Source: Clostridium swellfunianum | GTDB taxonomy: Bacteria; Bacillota; Clostridia; Clostridiales; Clostridiaceae | Direction of reading: 5' to 3' | DNA length: 64,000 bases | NCBI RefSeq assembly: GCF_023656515.1 | Contig: NZ_JAMOFV010000006.1 | Span: 2,271,243 to 2,335,242, forward strand | Shown: positions 8,329-18,635 of the stretch, piece after piece | How positions within the stretch are numbered: the first letter of the stretch is position 1 | How the letters are laid out: the number at the start of each line of letters is the position of its first letter | Program-made: the position numbers and the translations under genes | The notes under the pieces: generated by a model | Seen by the model: the letters and a program-made list of their open reading frames with translations, nothing else | Databases searched by the model: none | What the model was told of the DNA's origin: nothing

Positions 8329-8335
8329 CAAAATC

Positions 8336-8677
8336 CTATAAACCCATCATTTGCTTTCCAATTGTTTTTCCACTCTTAGCTGTTTCTACAATGCTAGTAT
8401 AAAGTATGGAAGTAGCAATAAAGAATATTAAAAGCATACTTCCTTTTTGAGCTACAGCATAGCCTGCAGCCTTTAATATTGCATCAAATATGAAAAGCAG
8501 CGCCACTGATATTACTCCAATCACAGCTTGGTCTACAATAACAGCACCAAGTCTTTTTGCAAATGAGTCCTTAGCTTCAGTCTCAACTACTTCTTCATTT
8601 ACACTCACTTCAACAGCTTCTTCGCTTGTAATCTGCTCTTCTGCAGTTTCCTTTTGTTCAATATTGTTCTCAGACAT
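8336..8677 (-). CDS. RDD-family membrane protein with acidic N-terminus
   Basis: A 113-residue protein: the first 40 residues are acidic and glutamate-rich (many EE and VE pairs), followed by FAKRLGAVIVDQAVI, the R...D signature of RDD domains, and two membrane segments ending in the GKTIGKQMMGL motif. RDD proteins are poorly understood; some act in ion exchange. It is shorter than most because it ends right after the GK.xMGL motif. Start at 8677 follows AGGAGG. Its own terminator lies downstream. Confidence 0.85.
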   Translation of the reverse strand: MSENNIEQKETAEEQITSEEAVEVSVNEEVVETEAKDSFAKRLGAVIVDQAVIGVISVALLFIFDAILKAAGYAVAQKGSMLLIFFIATSILYTSIVETAKSGKTIGKQMMGL

Positions 8678-8969
8678 TTTTATCCTCCTGTTTCCCATCC
8701 ATAGTTATCACTTTAATTATACATAATCTATTATGCTATAATATTCCCTTTATGTAAACATTAAATAATAAATCACAAAAGCAGCATCAGTTGGTACTGC
8801 ATAGATAATACCTCCTAGTAATAAAAATCCTTTTCTTCACTCTCAAAGGAAATATGTAAATTTATACATTTTCTTATGCATTTATATGAATATTAGCTGC
8901 CTCGATTGCATATTTATTCATGTAATATAAATTTTGATATTACTAAAACTTATCACTTGGAGGTGTTTT

Positions 8970-11816
8970 ATGTTTAAAAGGGGACTTGGGATTATTGCTG
9001 CACTATTAGTTACAGTAAGTGTATTCAGTACAAATGTAAGCGGGGCAGGCATAGTAAAACAGCCTAATACTAAAAAAATAAGCGTTAAAGGAAGCGACAG
9101 AGAAAAAGAGGAAAAGCTTAATGCAGGTACTAGTTTTATAAAACAGGATAATCCGTTTAAAGCTAAAAGCAGCAAATCAAAAAAGGATAATGAAAAATCT
9201 TCTGCAATTGAACTTAAAGTATCAACCAGTCTGGTATCCATGACTGAGAGCAGAGTCGTTGAAGTAGAAGTAGATTTTGGTTACTCTCCCGATTTAGGCA
9301 AGCTAGAATGGACCTTTGGAGAAAAACCTTTTTCTGAGTGGAAGAAATATGATTCCACCACTAAAAGTTATACAGGTTCGTCATTTATAGTATTTTCTGA
9401 GAGTCCAACAGTTGAAGGAACCACTGTTAAGGCTAAAATACAGTTTGAATTAGTCTATGGTACAACAGATCTAAGCGGCAGGCCCCTTAGGACGCTCTAT
9501 CCTGCACTTATAGACTTTTATAATTTATCAGTAAAAGATTTATCAACAGGTAAAATAGCTGAAAAAGAAATGAGGCTTAATGTTTATGACAGCTATCATA
9601 CCTACGATGAATTAAAGCCTGCCCTTGACCAGATATTTGCTGAAGCTAATTCAAACAGATATCTCAATTATGAAGCTATAGGCAAGTCAGTTGAAGGCAG
9701 AGATTTTCATTTTGTGGTTTTGGCAAAAGACAACGCCTCTGTTAACAAATATTTAAATGATACAGTTCCTTTGATGCTTAATAATCCAAAGCAGCTTCAA
9801 GAAATGCTTTCTAAAGGCAAACTAGACAACTATAAAATACCTATATTCCTTAATAATATTCATCCTGACGAAGCTCCTGGCATTGACGCTCAAATAGATA
9901 TTTTACGAATGCTTGCAACAAAGGATGCTATCGAATATAAGACCCTAGATAAAGACAATAAGGAAACAACAGTAAATCTCAGCGTTGATAATTTACTAGA
10001 TAATATAATATTTGTTATGAATCTTACTGAAAATCCTGATGGAAGATACTATAATGTAAGACAAAATGCCAATGGCTTCGATGTTAACAGAGATAATGGC
10101 TATCAAACACAAATAGAGTCTCAAATTCTCGTACAGCAGATTGCCAAGTGGAATCCAGTGAGCTTTCTTGACCTTCATGGTTTTGTAAAAGGCTTTTTAC
10201 TAGAGCCCTGCACTCCTCCACATGATCCAAACTATGAATACGATCTGCTTATAGACAGCATGCTGGAACAGGCTGAGGCAATGGGCAAAGCGGGAATAAC
10301 AAACACAAAGTACGATAGTTATGTTATCCCTTACAAGGACTACGGCTATGGCTGGGACGATGGAGCACCTGCCTATACAGCAACCTATGCCATGCATCAT
10401 GGAGCTCTAGGCCATACAATAGAAATGCCTGAGCTTAACCAGGACTCCAATAACGCAGTAGTGTATGCAATACTAGGTTCAGCTAAATATGTGCTTGATA
10501 ATAAAGACAAATTGTTTTTCAATCAGCTAGAATACTTTAAGCGCGGCATTGAAGGCATTGATTCTAAAGAAGTAGATAAATTGCTCGTTAATGCAAAGGG
10601 AGAATCCATAGGAAGACCAAGAACTGAGAGAAAGAGCTTCTTCCCTGAATACTATATACTGCCTGTAGACAGCAAGCTTCAAAAAAATCCAATGGAAGTT
10701 TATAAGGTTGTGGAGTATTTATTAAGGAATAGTGTAAAGGTTGAAAAGATGAGCAGCAGCGCTGTAGTGGACGGAACAACCTATCCCGAAGGAACCTATG
10801 TAGTAAATATGCATCAGGCTAAGAGAGGCTATGCAAACATGGTACTTTACAAGGGCTATGATGCTTCTGACTTTGAAGAAATGTATGCAGAAATCGTAAT
10901 GAATTTCCCAGCTCTTAGAGGCTTTGACGTATATTCCACCTATGCTTCAGGAATCCTCAAAGCTAACACCGAGCCTGTATGGAAGGTTACCATTCCCAAT
11001 ACACAGGTTACCGGTAGCTCTGATCAGTATGTAATTCGAAATAGCAGCAATGATGTAGTTAAAGCAGTTAACAAGTTACTATCCCAAGGAAAGCCTGTAC
11101 AAATTGCTTTAACCGATGGGAATTCCTATAAAGCAGGAGATTATATTGTTTCCAAAGTCGATCTTCAAAAAATCAGAAAAGACTTCCTTCTAGATGTTAC
11201 TGGCTTTGATAATGCAGTGAAAATCATGCAGCTTGTTCAGCCGAAGGTTTTTGCAGCAGGCAGCATGGAAAGCAAATTTGTACTTCAACAGCTTGGCTTT
11301 AAGGTAGTAAATAATTTATCTGAAAGCAATGTTATAATTGATGACAGCGGAAACACAAAAGCTGTTAGCCATATTAAAGCAGGAAAAGCCTATATTGGAT
11401 TAGGCTCTAGAGCTTTAAGTCTTGTAAAGAAAAATAATCTTCTTCCCAGCTTTGACTATGGTATTGTAGGAAGCTATTATGAAGGCTTATTGAAGTCAAA
11501 ATTGACAAAAGACAGCCTTATAACCTCTGGCTATAACGAAGATGAAGCCTTATATGTTGTAGACGGCTCTTATATAAAGTCTGTTCCAAGCACCTCGAAG
11601 GTAATTGCAAAGGTAGATAGCAGCAGTGACTTCTTTATTGCAGGCTGGATGCCTAATCACAACACAATAAAAGGTAAAACTTTAGCTATTACAGATAATT
11701 CACAGGGCCATAGAATATCTCTTTTTGCTAATACGCTTACCAATAAGGCACACCCTCAAAACAGCTTTAGGCTGCTTGCAAATACTATATTCAATTCAGC
11801 CTCAAATATAGAATAA
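8970..11816 (+). CDS. Secreted M14-type zinc carboxypeptidase, large
   Basis: A 948-residue exported protein. Residues 1-26 form a signal peptide ending near VSGAG. A Lys/Ser-rich linker is followed by a beta-rich region and then an M14 peptidase domain from about residue 200: the zinc ligands His298 and Glu301 in HPDE, His403 in DLHG, an Asn-Arg pair at 373-374 for the substrate carboxylate, and the catalytic Glu in IEMPE near residue 485. About 450 residues follow the catalytic domain and may bind cell wall or substrate. It probably trims peptides or peptidoglycan outside the cell. Start at 8970 follows TTGGAGG; an own terminator lies downstream. Confidence 0.88.
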   Translation: MFKRGLGIIAALLVTVSVFSTNVSGAGIVKQPNTKKISVKGSDREKEEKLNAGTSFIKQDNPFKAKSSKSKKDNEKSSAIELKVSTSLVSMTESRVVEVEVDFGYSPDLGKLEWTFGEKPFSEWKKYDSTTKSYTGSSFIVFSESPTVEGTTVKAKIQFELVYGTTDLSGRPLRTLYPALIDFYNLSVKDLSTGKIAEKEMRLNVYDSYHTYDELKPALDQIFAEANSNRYLNYEAIGKSVEGRDFHFVVLAKDNASVNKYLNDTVPLMLNNPKQLQEMLSKGKLDNYKIPIFLNNIHPDEAPGIDAQIDILRMLATKDAIEYKTLDKDNKETTVNLSVDNLLDNIIFVMNLTENPDGRYYNVRQNANGFDVNRDNGYQTQIESQILVQQIAKWNPVSFLDLHGFVKGFLLEPCTPPHDPNYEYDLLIDSMLEQAEAMGKAGITNTKYDSYVIPYKDYGYGWDDGAPAYTATYAMHHGALGHTIEMPELNQDSNNAVVYAILGSAKYVLDNKDKLFFNQLEYFKRGIEGIDSKEVDKLLVNAKGESIGRPRTERKSFFPEYYILPVDSKLQKNPMEVYKVVEYLLRNSVKVEKMSSSAVVDGTTYPEGTYVVNMHQAKRGYANMVLYKGYDASDFEEMYAEIVMNFPALRGFDVYSTYASGILKANTEPVWKVTIPNTQVTGSSDQYVIRNSSNDVVKAVNKLLSQGKPVQIALTDGNSYKAGDYIVSKVDLQKIRKDFLLDVTGFDNAVKIMQLVQPKVFAAGSMESKFVLQQLGFKVVNNLSESNVIIDDSGNTKAVSHIKAGKAYIGLGSRALSLVKKNNLLPSFDYGIVGSYYEGLLKSKLTKDSLITSGYNEDEALYVVDGSYIKSVPSTSKVIAKVDSSSDFFIAGWMPNHNTIKGKTLAITDNSQGHRISLFANTLTNKAHPQNSFRLLANTIFNSASNIE

Positions 11817-11837
11817 CCTTCCTTTCGAAATAGCTTC

Positions 11838-11876
11838 AGGCTGCTTGTATTTTAAAAATATAAGCAGCCTTTTTTA
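11838..11876 (+). terminator. Terminator of the M14 peptidase gene
   Basis: AGGCTGCTT and AAGCAGCCT form the stem, extended by an AT-rich inner part, and are followed by six T residues. Confidence 0.9.
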
Positions 11877-11940
11877 TTTGGGTTTATAAAGCCGTGCTTC
11901 TACGGACTTTTGTTAATTTATAAGTTTAAGTCGAATTCCT

Positions 11941-12141
11941 TTAAGGATAGAAATGAAATATATTCAGCATAGATTCTAGAATTCCGCATTTCCAGCTTTT
12001 GTAAAAACCTATACCAAAGGATACTGTGCCGAGTATTGTTAGAGGTACTCCTAAAGCTGCATTTGTATCTCTTTGAAATGCAAAATAAAAGAACCCTGCT
12101 CCTGCAATTATGAATAGCAAACATGGAATTATTTTTCTCAA
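11941..12141 (-). CDS. Small two-helix membrane protein
   Basis: A 66-residue hydrophobic protein with two membrane helices, LLFIIAGAGFFYFAF and LTILGTVSFGIGFY, separated by a short charged loop. It starts with TTG at 12141, nine bases after GGAGG. Function unknown. It is a single gene facing the M14 peptidase gene. Confidence 0.6.
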   Translation of the reverse strand: MRKIIPCLLFIIAGAGFFYFAFQRDTNAALGVPLTILGTVSFGIGFYKSWKCGILESMLNIFHFYP

Positions 12142-12503
12142 TCTTTCCTACCTCCTTTTTAAAGCTTTTCCAGCAAATGTAAAATCCAATAGGTGATAAT
12201 TAAAATATTTGCTTCGTGCCCAAATTACTTTTCATCAAGATAATACTTTATATTGCTTACAACATTATACCTTAAAAGGTTATATTGTACAAATTTGTTC
12301 TATTTATTTTTACACTTAAAATACTATTTATATTTACCACAAAACTTAAATTTTTAGCTTTCATCATCTACAGTAAACTTCATATTCGCATCAAATTTGT
12401 GTATATATACTTAAAATCTCTCATAAATAATCATTTGTGTACAATAACTATCTAATATCCCCGCTTATTAAAAATACATCTAAAATTCATACATTCTCAC
12501 CGT

Positions 12504-12532
12504 TTGAAGCTTTTTATAGCGAAGTTTATAAT
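12504..12532 (+). promoter_or_regulatory. Sigma-A promoter of the MATE gene
   Basis: TTGAAG at 12504-12509 and TATAAT at 12527-12532 with a 17-bp spacer, about 85 bp before the start codon. The rest of the 12142-12617 gap shows no gene, repeat or terminator that I can support. Confidence 0.7.
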
Positions 12533-12617
12533 TAATGATGGGGCATTTTGAAAAATTGTTACTTAGCTCTAGATGAATTTAAAGACATTACAATAACGAT
12601 TGCTGGGGGTTACACAC

Positions 12618-14018
12618 ATGAAATTAAGCTTTTTAAAACAAAATACTGAAAAAAGACGTGATTTAATATTAAATGGTTCCATAACTTCTACCCTTATACT
12701 TTTATCAGTACCTACTCTTATGATGGGACTGGTTCAATCTATCATGCCTGTTATGGATGGAATTTTTATCAATAATCTGGTAGGAACCATTGGTGCAAGC
12801 GCCATCACCTACTCAGGTCCTATTATTAATATGATGATTGCACTAGCTCAAGGTTTAAGTGTTGCTGGAATGGCCATGATTGGCCAGATGAATGGGCGCG
12901 GAAACTATAAAGGCGCAAAGCATGTGGCTACTCAAATCGTTGTATTTTCATTTATAATAGGATGTATTGCTGCACCATTGCTTTATTTTGTAGCCTTTCC
13001 AGTATCCTCACGAGTTGATCCTCAAATCTCTCACGACGTATTTCTATATCTTGCATTAAATTCCTTAGTGCTGCCTTTTCTATTTCTTGAATCTATTTAT
13101 AATGCGATTAAAAATGCCAACGGAAAGCCTGAGGCAACTTTTATAAGAATGATAATAATGCTTATACTAAAAGTTATATTTAATTTCTTATTTATTGCAG
13201 TACTTCATATGGGTCTGATTGGTTCAGTAATATCTTCCTTAATGTCAAATCTTCTTATCTGCATTTGGATGTTTTACGAACTGTTTATTATAAATAGCGA
13301 TGACAAGTTAAACTTAAAAGGCTTTAAGTTTGACTTTAAGATTTTGAAAAAGTTAATTAAAATTGGAATACCTTCAATGATTTCAAGCTTAATGCTTAAT
13401 TTAGGATTCTTTTTAATAAATAATGAAATTGAAAAGTATGGTCCCATAGTCTTAACCGGACAAGGAATAGCAGGCAGCATAACCTCTATTTGCTTTATAC
13501 TTCCATCTTCTTTTGGTTCTTCCATAACTACAATGGTAAGTATGAACGTTGGTGCTGGGCAAGGTGATAAGGCACGCCGTTCCTGCATTCAAGGCTGCAT
13601 AATAAGTGCAATTACTGCAGCAATTTTAATAGCAATAGTTATTCCACTAGCACCTTACCTTACGGTTTTATTTACTCATGACCAAGCTGTACTTGACATA
13701 GCCAACAAATCGCTTAATATATATACCTATTCTGTTATTGGCTTTGGCATATGCATGGTTCAGCAGGGGGCCTTCATTGGTCTAGGACGTACGGGAATCC
13801 CTCTAGTTATGAGCATACTAAGAATCTGGTTGTTAAGATATGTGTTTATTTTGCTAACAGAACATTGGCTTGGCTTCTATTCAGTATTTTGGGGCAATTT
13901 GTTCTCAAATTATATGGCTGCAATAATTACTACTATTCTAATCATGAGAATAAAGTGGGTATCTTCAATTTCAGCACAGGGAGATAGAAAAGTTAAAACT
14001 GCTGCTGTTGAAGCCTAG
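12618..14018 (+). CDS. MATE-family efflux transporter
   Basis: A 466-residue protein with twelve membrane segments in two six-helix halves. It begins with the typical LILNGSITSTLILLSVPTLM amphipathic start and has the MDGIFINNLVG and GLGRTGIPL signatures of MATE exporters, which expel cationic drugs or metabolites in exchange for sodium or protons. Substrate is unknown. The start at 12618 follows GGGGG; a sigma-A promoter precedes it and a terminator follows, so it is a single-gene unit. Confidence 0.92.
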   Translation: MKLSFLKQNTEKRRDLILNGSITSTLILLSVPTLMMGLVQSIMPVMDGIFINNLVGTIGASAITYSGPIINMMIALAQGLSVAGMAMIGQMNGRGNYKGAKHVATQIVVFSFIIGCIAAPLLYFVAFPVSSRVDPQISHDVFLYLALNSLVLPFLFLESIYNAIKNANGKPEATFIRMIIMLILKVIFNFLFIAVLHMGLIGSVISSLMSNLLICIWMFYELFIINSDDKLNLKGFKFDFKILKKLIKIGIPSMISSLMLNLGFFLINNEIEKYGPIVLTGQGIAGSITSICFILPSSFGSSITTMVSMNVGAGQGDKARRSCIQGCIISAITAAILIAIVIPLAPYLTVLFTHDQAVLDIANKSLNIYTYSVIGFGICMVQQGAFIGLGRTGIPLVMSILRIWLLRYVFILLTEHWLGFYSVFWGNLFSNYMAAIITTILIMRIKWVSSISAQGDRKVKTAAVEA

Positions 14019-14022
14019 AAAT

Positions 14023-14058
14023 AACGCCGTTCACGGTTTAGATGAACGGCGTTTGTAC
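14023..14058 (+). terminator. Terminator of the MATE gene
   Basis: AACGCCGTTCA and TGAACGGCGTT form an 11-bp perfect stem with a nine-base loop, followed by a T-rich stretch. Confidence 0.88.
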
Positions 14059-14164
14059 TTTTTTGATATAAAAATATTATGTCTCTAGGCTATAAACAAT
14101 GATTTGTATCAAATTTTGTAGGAAATTCATATAATAATATGGATAATTTTTTAGGAGGAAATTT

Positions 14165-15226
14165 ATGAATCGCAATTTAAATAGCTGTCCCCAAACCTTA
14201 AACACCACAAGAATATGTGGTGATACTGCTGTAGAAACTGCTATAGAAGTATCTAAAACTGGATTTACCAATATGAAGCCTAATGCAGTTATACTAGTAA
14301 ACAAGAATGAGGTATTTGATGGTATAGCTGCTTCTGCACTTGTCCACTTCCCCATAAATGCTGCTATTTTATTTACAGATGGGAATATATTAAGCCGTGA
14401 AGTCCTAAATGAGATCGCAAGGTTATCGCCTAAAGGCTACGATGGAATACAAATAATTCTTGTTGGCAATATTTCAAGAAATGTTTCTATGGAACTCAAT
14501 AGATGTGGCTTTAAGACCTGGCGCATAACTGGTAGAAATCATTATGAAACTGCTTGTAAAATTCCTGCAGCTAGAAAGGAGTTTAAGAATATCCTTATAG
14601 TTTCTGGGGAAAATTATTCTGATGCCCTTCCAGCAGCCTACTGGTCTGCTCATCATGGAGATCCGATTTTATACGTACAGAAAAACAGCATTCCTTCCTG
14701 CACCATTGAGGCTATAGTAAACTCTAATGATATAAATATTTATATTTTCGGTTCTACAAGTACCATATCAAATACCGTAGAAACTACTTTAGCAAAACTT
14801 ACAAACGTTAAGCACCTAGCTAGAATAGATGGTGATACACCTTATGAAGTCGCAATTAACTTTGCCAAATACAAAGACCCCAAAACTGATTTTGGCTGGG
14901 GCAGAAATTATAGAGATGGTCATGCCTTTACCTTCAGTACCTTAAAGCACCCTATGGAGACAATAGCTGGTGTATTATTTGCTCACATGGGCAAGCACAC
15001 GCCGCTACTTTTAATTAAGGAGGCTATAATACCTTCTGTTGTAGAAAAATATATTAGATCAGTAAAACCAATGCCTCCTAAAGATATGCCTCGTCCCCCA
15101 TTTATGCATGGGTTTATTCTAGGGGATACCTCTTTGATTTCTTATCCTGCTCAGGTTATGCTGGAAAACATTCTTTCTATTGACCATGAAATGATGGATA
15201 TGGATACAATGGTCAGAATGGACTAG
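14165..15226 (+). CDS. CWB2 (cell wall-binding repeat 2) protein without signal peptide
   Basis: A 353-residue protein built of CWB2-type repeats: RICGDTAVETAIEVSK at the start, WRITGRNHYETACKI around residue 120 and ARIDGDTPYEVAINF near residue 220, with accompanying ILVNKNEVFDGIAAS and ILIVSGENYSDALPA segments. CWB2 modules attach S-layer and other surface proteins to secondary wall polymers in clostridia. This protein has three modules and nothing else, and it begins directly with a polar segment: no signal peptide, lipobox or anchor. It may be intracellular or exported without a classical signal. Start follows AGGAGG; terminators flank it. Confidence 0.8.
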   Translation: MNRNLNSCPQTLNTTRICGDTAVETAIEVSKTGFTNMKPNAVILVNKNEVFDGIAASALVHFPINAAILFTDGNILSREVLNEIARLSPKGYDGIQIILVGNISRNVSMELNRCGFKTWRITGRNHYETACKIPAARKEFKNILIVSGENYSDALPAAYWSAHHGDPILYVQKNSIPSCTIEAIVNSNDINIYIFGSTSTISNTVETTLAKLTNVKHLARIDGDTPYEVAINFAKYKDPKTDFGWGRNYRDGHAFTFSTLKHPMETIAGVLFAHMGKHTPLLLIKEAIIPSVVEKYIRSVKPMPPKDMPRPPFMHGFILGDTSLISYPAQVMLENILSIDHEMMDMDTMVRMD

Positions 15227-15240
15227 TTTAATAACAAAAT

Positions 15241-15279
15241 AAATAGGAGAGGCCTAGAACTAATAAGCCTCTCCTATTT
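15241..15279. terminator. Bidirectional terminator between convergent genes
   Basis: AAATAGGAGAGGC pairs with GCCTCTCCTATTT across a 13-base loop, serving both the CWB2 gene (plus) and the small Cys/His-rich membrane protein gene (minus). Confidence 0.85.
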
Positions 15280-15286
15280 ATCTTTC

Positions 15287-15574
15287 CTATACTATTTCTT
15301 CAGTATTGTTTCCTTGCTTTGAGCTATCACAGCAGCTTTTTTCTTTGCTGCCGCTCATCATTGTAAACATCATTCCTATCATCATTATTGGACATAGGAA
15401 CGGCACTATCTTGCCAACTAAGCTTCCTGCACTAGGGCTTAATTTAGTTATAAGCGGCAAAAATCCAACTATAACTATTGGCAGACCACAACATAAAACC
15501 ATGTGAAGCATATGCTTTAAAGGACTATGCTTGTGACCTTTGTTATTATCCTTATTATTTCCATGACAATTCAT
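15287..15574 (-). CDS. Small Cys/His/Met-rich membrane protein next to the copper genes
   Basis: A 95-residue protein. The N-terminus is polar and His-rich (NCHGNN, GHKHS, KHMLHMV), followed by two membrane segments (CCGLPIVIVGFLPLI and VPFLCPIMMIGMMFTMM) and a polar tail with KEKSCCDSS. The Cys, His and Met residues at both faces suggest metal handling, and copZ-copA-csoR lie just upstream on the same strand, but I know no family function. The start ATG follows AGGAGGGG. Confidence 0.7.
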   Translation of the reverse strand: MNCHGNNKDNNKGHKHSPLKHMLHMVLCCGLPIVIVGFLPLITKLSPSAGSLVGKIVPFLCPIMMIGMMFTMMSGSKEKSCCDSSKQGNNTEEIV

Positions 15575-15766
15575 GTTACCCCTCCTGTATTATTGCGCAG
15601 CACTTTTCTTACACTGCTAAATTTCAAATCAAACACCCTATGTTTAAATTCTATAACATTAATATAAAGAACATATGAAGAAAACATAATTTCAATTTAA
15701 TATCTCTATATAAAGACAACCTTTCACCGCACAGATTTGAAGCTAGCTGACTTATTTATAGAAAAG

Positions 15767-15799
15767 AAAAAGCTGCCTGTTAAAAATAACAGACAGCTT
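15767..15799 (-). terminator. Terminator of the copper operon
   Basis: On the minus strand AAGCTGTCTGTTA pairs with TAACAGGCAGCTT (one G-T pair) around TTTT and ends in T residues, directly after copZ. Confidence 0.88.
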
Positions 15800-15815
15800 C
15801 TAAATTGGCTTTAGA

Positions 15816-16031
15816 TTAAGCTTCTTCTATTGATACTACTTCATAACCAGCATCATCTATAGCAAACTTTATATCCTCATCAGATACATTTTCAGATGCT
15901 ACCACTATCGCTGTTTTTGCTCCTAAATTTACATCTACACTTGTTACTCCATTAAGATCACTTAAAGCATTCTTAACGTGATTTACGCAGTGTCCGCAGC
16001 TCATTCCTTCGATTAATATTTTCTTTGTCAT
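15816..16031 (-). CDS. copZ: Copper chaperone CopZ
   Basis: A 71-residue HMA-domain protein with the GMSCGHC metal motif near the N-terminus and the beta-alpha-beta-beta-alpha-beta outline ending in DDAGYEVVSIEEA. CopZ carries Cu(I) in the cytoplasm and hands it to the CopA exporter, encoded 82 bp upstream. Start at 16031 follows GGAGGT seven bases upstream; the longer frame has no own site. It is the last gene before the operon terminator, so csoR, the LDCC peptide, copA and copZ are likely one unit. Confidence 0.92.
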   Translation of the reverse strand: MTKKILIEGMSCGHCVNHVKNALSDLNGVTSVDVNLGAKTAIVVASENVSDEDIKFAIDDAGYEVVSIEEA

Positions 16032-16113
16032 TATGATTACCTCCATTTAATTATATTTATTAAAACTACCAATATAAAAAGTTAACTTGTTATATTGATA
16101 AAAATTTATATTG

Positions 16114-18576
16114 TTATCTGGCTGGCTTAAAGCCCTTAAGTCTTAAAGCATTTAAAAGAACTGAAACCGAGCTGAAGCTCATAGCAGCAGCTGCTATTAT
16201 TGGATTTAAAAGCGGACCATCAAATAGAGCATATAGAAGTCCCATAGCCACAGGTATTCCTAAAGTATTATACCCAAAGGCCCAGAATAAATTTTCCTTT
16301 ATATTTAAAATAGTTTTCTTGCTTAGCTGAATTGCAGTTGGCACATCCATAAGGTCACTTCTCATAAGAACTATATCAGCTGACTCCATTGCAACGTCTG
16401 TACCAGAACCTATTGCTATACCGATGTCAGCTTGAGCAAGTGCTGGAGCATCGTTTATACCGTCGCCGACCATTGCAACCTTTTTACCTTCTGCCTGAAG
16501 CTTTTTAACTTCATTTGCCTTATCCTGAGGAAGAACCTCAGCTAGTATTCTGTCTATTCCAACCTGCTTAGCTATAGCTTCTGCAGTTCTCTTGTTGTCA
16601 CCAGTAATCATTGCAACTTCTATTCCCATTTTGTGCAGCTGCTCTATTGCTCTTTTGCTGTTTTCTTTTACAGTGTCCGCAACAGCTACTATACCTGCCA
16701 TTTTATTATCAATAGCTACATACATTGGAGTTTTTCCTTCTCCAGCAAGCTTGTGAGAGGTATCCTCAAGGTTTTCAAGGGATATATTGCTTTCAATCAT
16801 AAGCTTTCTGTTTCCAAGAAGTATATCTTTTCCATCTATCTTAACTTCTATTCCATGTCCAGGTATAGCCTTAAAGAAGTCAAGCTTCTTAAACTCTAAG
16901 CCCTTTTCTTCAGCACCCTTAACTATTGCTTCACCAAGAGGATGCTCTGATCCCTTTTCTGCTGAAGCAGCCAATTGCAATAATTCATCTTCAGAAATAC
17001 CATTAGCAACTACAACATCTGTAACCTTTGGTTTTCCTTCTGTTATTGTACCTGTTTTGTCAAATACTATTGTCTTTATCTTATGAGCAGTTTCAAGTGC
17101 AACACCACTCTTTATTAAGACTCCATACTCTGCACCCTTTCCTGTTCCAACCATAATTGCTGTTGGTGTTGCAAGACCTAAGGCGCATGGACATGCAATT
17201 ACAAGCACTGATATGAAAATTGTTAAGGAGAATACTCCTGTTTCTCCGCCAAACCAATACCAGGCTACAGCAGAAAGTACTGCAATAGTTATAACAATTG
17301 GAACAAAGTAACCTGAAATAATGTCCGCCATCTTAGCAATCGGAGCCTTGGAGCCCTGTGCATCTTCAACAAGCTTGATTATTTGAGCCAGTGCTGTATC
17401 TTTACCAACTCTTGTAGCTTTATATTTTATAGTACCATTTTTATTGATACTTGCACCGATTATCTTGTCTCCTATATTTTTTTCTACAGGAATACTTTCT
17501 CCCGTAAGCATGGATTCATCTACAGAAGTCATACCTTCTACAACTTCGCCGTCTACAGGCATTTTTTCGCCTGGCTTAACAATAATTATATCTCCCACTT
17601 CAACTTCATCTATAGGAATTTCTATTTCTTTTCCATCCCTTACTATTATTGCAGTTTTAGGAGCCAATCCCATAAGCTTTTTAATAGCCTCTGAGGTCTT
17701 GCCTTTTGTTACTGCTTCTAGGTATTTTCCTAGTGTAATAAGGGTTATGATTACTGCTGCAGATTCAAAATATAAGTCATAAGCATAGTCTACATTGCCA
17801 TTAAATATCTGTACTATGGCAAATATGCCGTATAAAAAGGCTGCGGAGGTCCCCATTGCAATCAAGGAGTCCATATTAGGACTTCTTCTAAGCAAGGACT
17901 TGAAGCCTACAGTAAAGAACTTGTAGCCTGCCGCCATAACAGGAAGCACTAAAATAAGCTGTATCAAGCCAAAGTTTCTAGGGTTCTTCATTGGGTCTAT
18001 GATATTTGGCAGATGGAAGCCTACAGGTTCAAAGAACATATGCCCCATGGTTATAATTAGTAGAGGTATTGAGAAAACAGCCGCTATTATAAATTTTTTC
18101 CATAGCAGTTGAATTTCCTTTTCTTTTCTTTCCTTATCAGTATCAACTGAAGTAGTTTCTTCCTCCAAAGCCTTGTAGCCTGCTTTTTCTACTGCCTTCT
18201 TTATATCTGAAACCCTAACCTTTGAAGGCTCATAGCTTACATTTAACTTTTCTGATGCATAATTTACATTAGACTCTAGAACACCATCTAGTTTTCTTGT
18301 AGCTCTCTCAACAGCTTTAGCACAAGCAGCACAGGTCATTCCTTCTATTTTTAAAGTTTTGCTGGTTGATTCAACAACTGCTTTATATCCAGCTCTTTCA
18401 ATAGCTGCTTGAATATCTGATATAGATACTTTACTGTCGTCAAAATTTATATTAAGCTTTTCGGTTGCAAAGTTTACATTTGCCTCAGAAACTCCTTCAA
18501 GCTTCTTGGAGGCTCTTTCTACAGCCTTTGCACAAGCAGCACAAGTCATTCCTTCTATTTTAAGACTCTTTTCCAA
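16114..18576 (-). CDS. copA: Copper-exporting P1B-type ATPase CopA
   Basis: An 820-residue ATPase with two N-terminal HMA domains (GMTCAAC at residues 9 and 79), eight membrane helices, the CPC metal-translocation motif at 462-464, the phosphorylation motif DKTGT at 506-510, TGES at 358-361, the SEHPLG nucleotide motif and [10 protein letters not shown]. The C-terminal helices carry the N/YN and MSFSS residues of the Cu(I) subclass. It pumps Cu(I) out using ATP. The two HMA copies are near-identical, a recent internal duplication. It sits between the LDCC peptide gene and copZ and is presumably controlled by CsoR. Confidence 0.95.
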   Translation of the reverse strand: MEKSLKIEGMTCAACAKAVERASKKLEGVSEANVNFATEKLNINFDDSKVSISDIQAAIERAGYKAVVESTSKTLKIEGMTCAACAKAVERATRKLDGVLESNVNYASEKLNVSYEPSKVRVSDIKKAVEKAGYKALEEETTSVDTDKERKEKEIQLLWKKFIIAAVFSIPLLIITMGHMFFEPVGFHLPNIIDPMKNPRNFGLIQLILVLPVMAAGYKFFTVGFKSLLRRSPNMDSLIAMGTSAAFLYGIFAIVQIFNGNVDYAYDLYFESAAVIITLITLGKYLEAVTKGKTSEAIKKLMGLAPKTAIIVRDGKEIEIPIDEVEVGDIIIVKPGEKMPVDGEVVEGMTSVDESMLTGESIPVEKNIGDKIIGASINKNGTIKYKATRVGKDTALAQIIKLVEDAQGSKAPIAKMADIISGYFVPIVITIAVLSAVAWYWFGGETGVFSLTIFISVLVIACPCALGLATPTAIMVGTGKGAEYGVLIKSGVALETAHKIKTIVFDKTGTITEGKPKVTDVVVANGISEDELLQLAASAEKGSEHPLGEAIVKGAEEKGLEFKKLDFFKAIPGHGIEVKIDGKDILLGNRKLMIESNISLENLEDTSHKLAGEGKTPMYVAIDNKMAGIVAVADTVKENSKRAIEQLHKMGIEVAMITGDNKRTAEAIAKQVGIDRILAEVLPQDKANEVKKLQAEGKKVAMVGDGINDAPALAQADIGIAIGSGTDVAMESADIVLMRSDLMDVPTAIQLSKKTILNIKENLFWAFGYNTLGIPVAMGLLYALFDGPLLNPIIAAAAMSFSSVSVLLNALRLKGFKPAR

Positions 18577-18635
18577 ATTTAATCCCTCCTATATTACTGT
18601 ATTGCACACAATAATTATTAATTTATGCACTTTCT

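Noticed and set aside
15600-15815. A gene between the Cys/His-rich membrane protein and copZ
   Set aside because: No frame with start and ribosome binding site; only the operon terminator is supported.
17383-17782. Plus-strand frames of 100-110 residues inside copA
   Set aside because: Shadows of the strongly conserved CopA frame without start signals.
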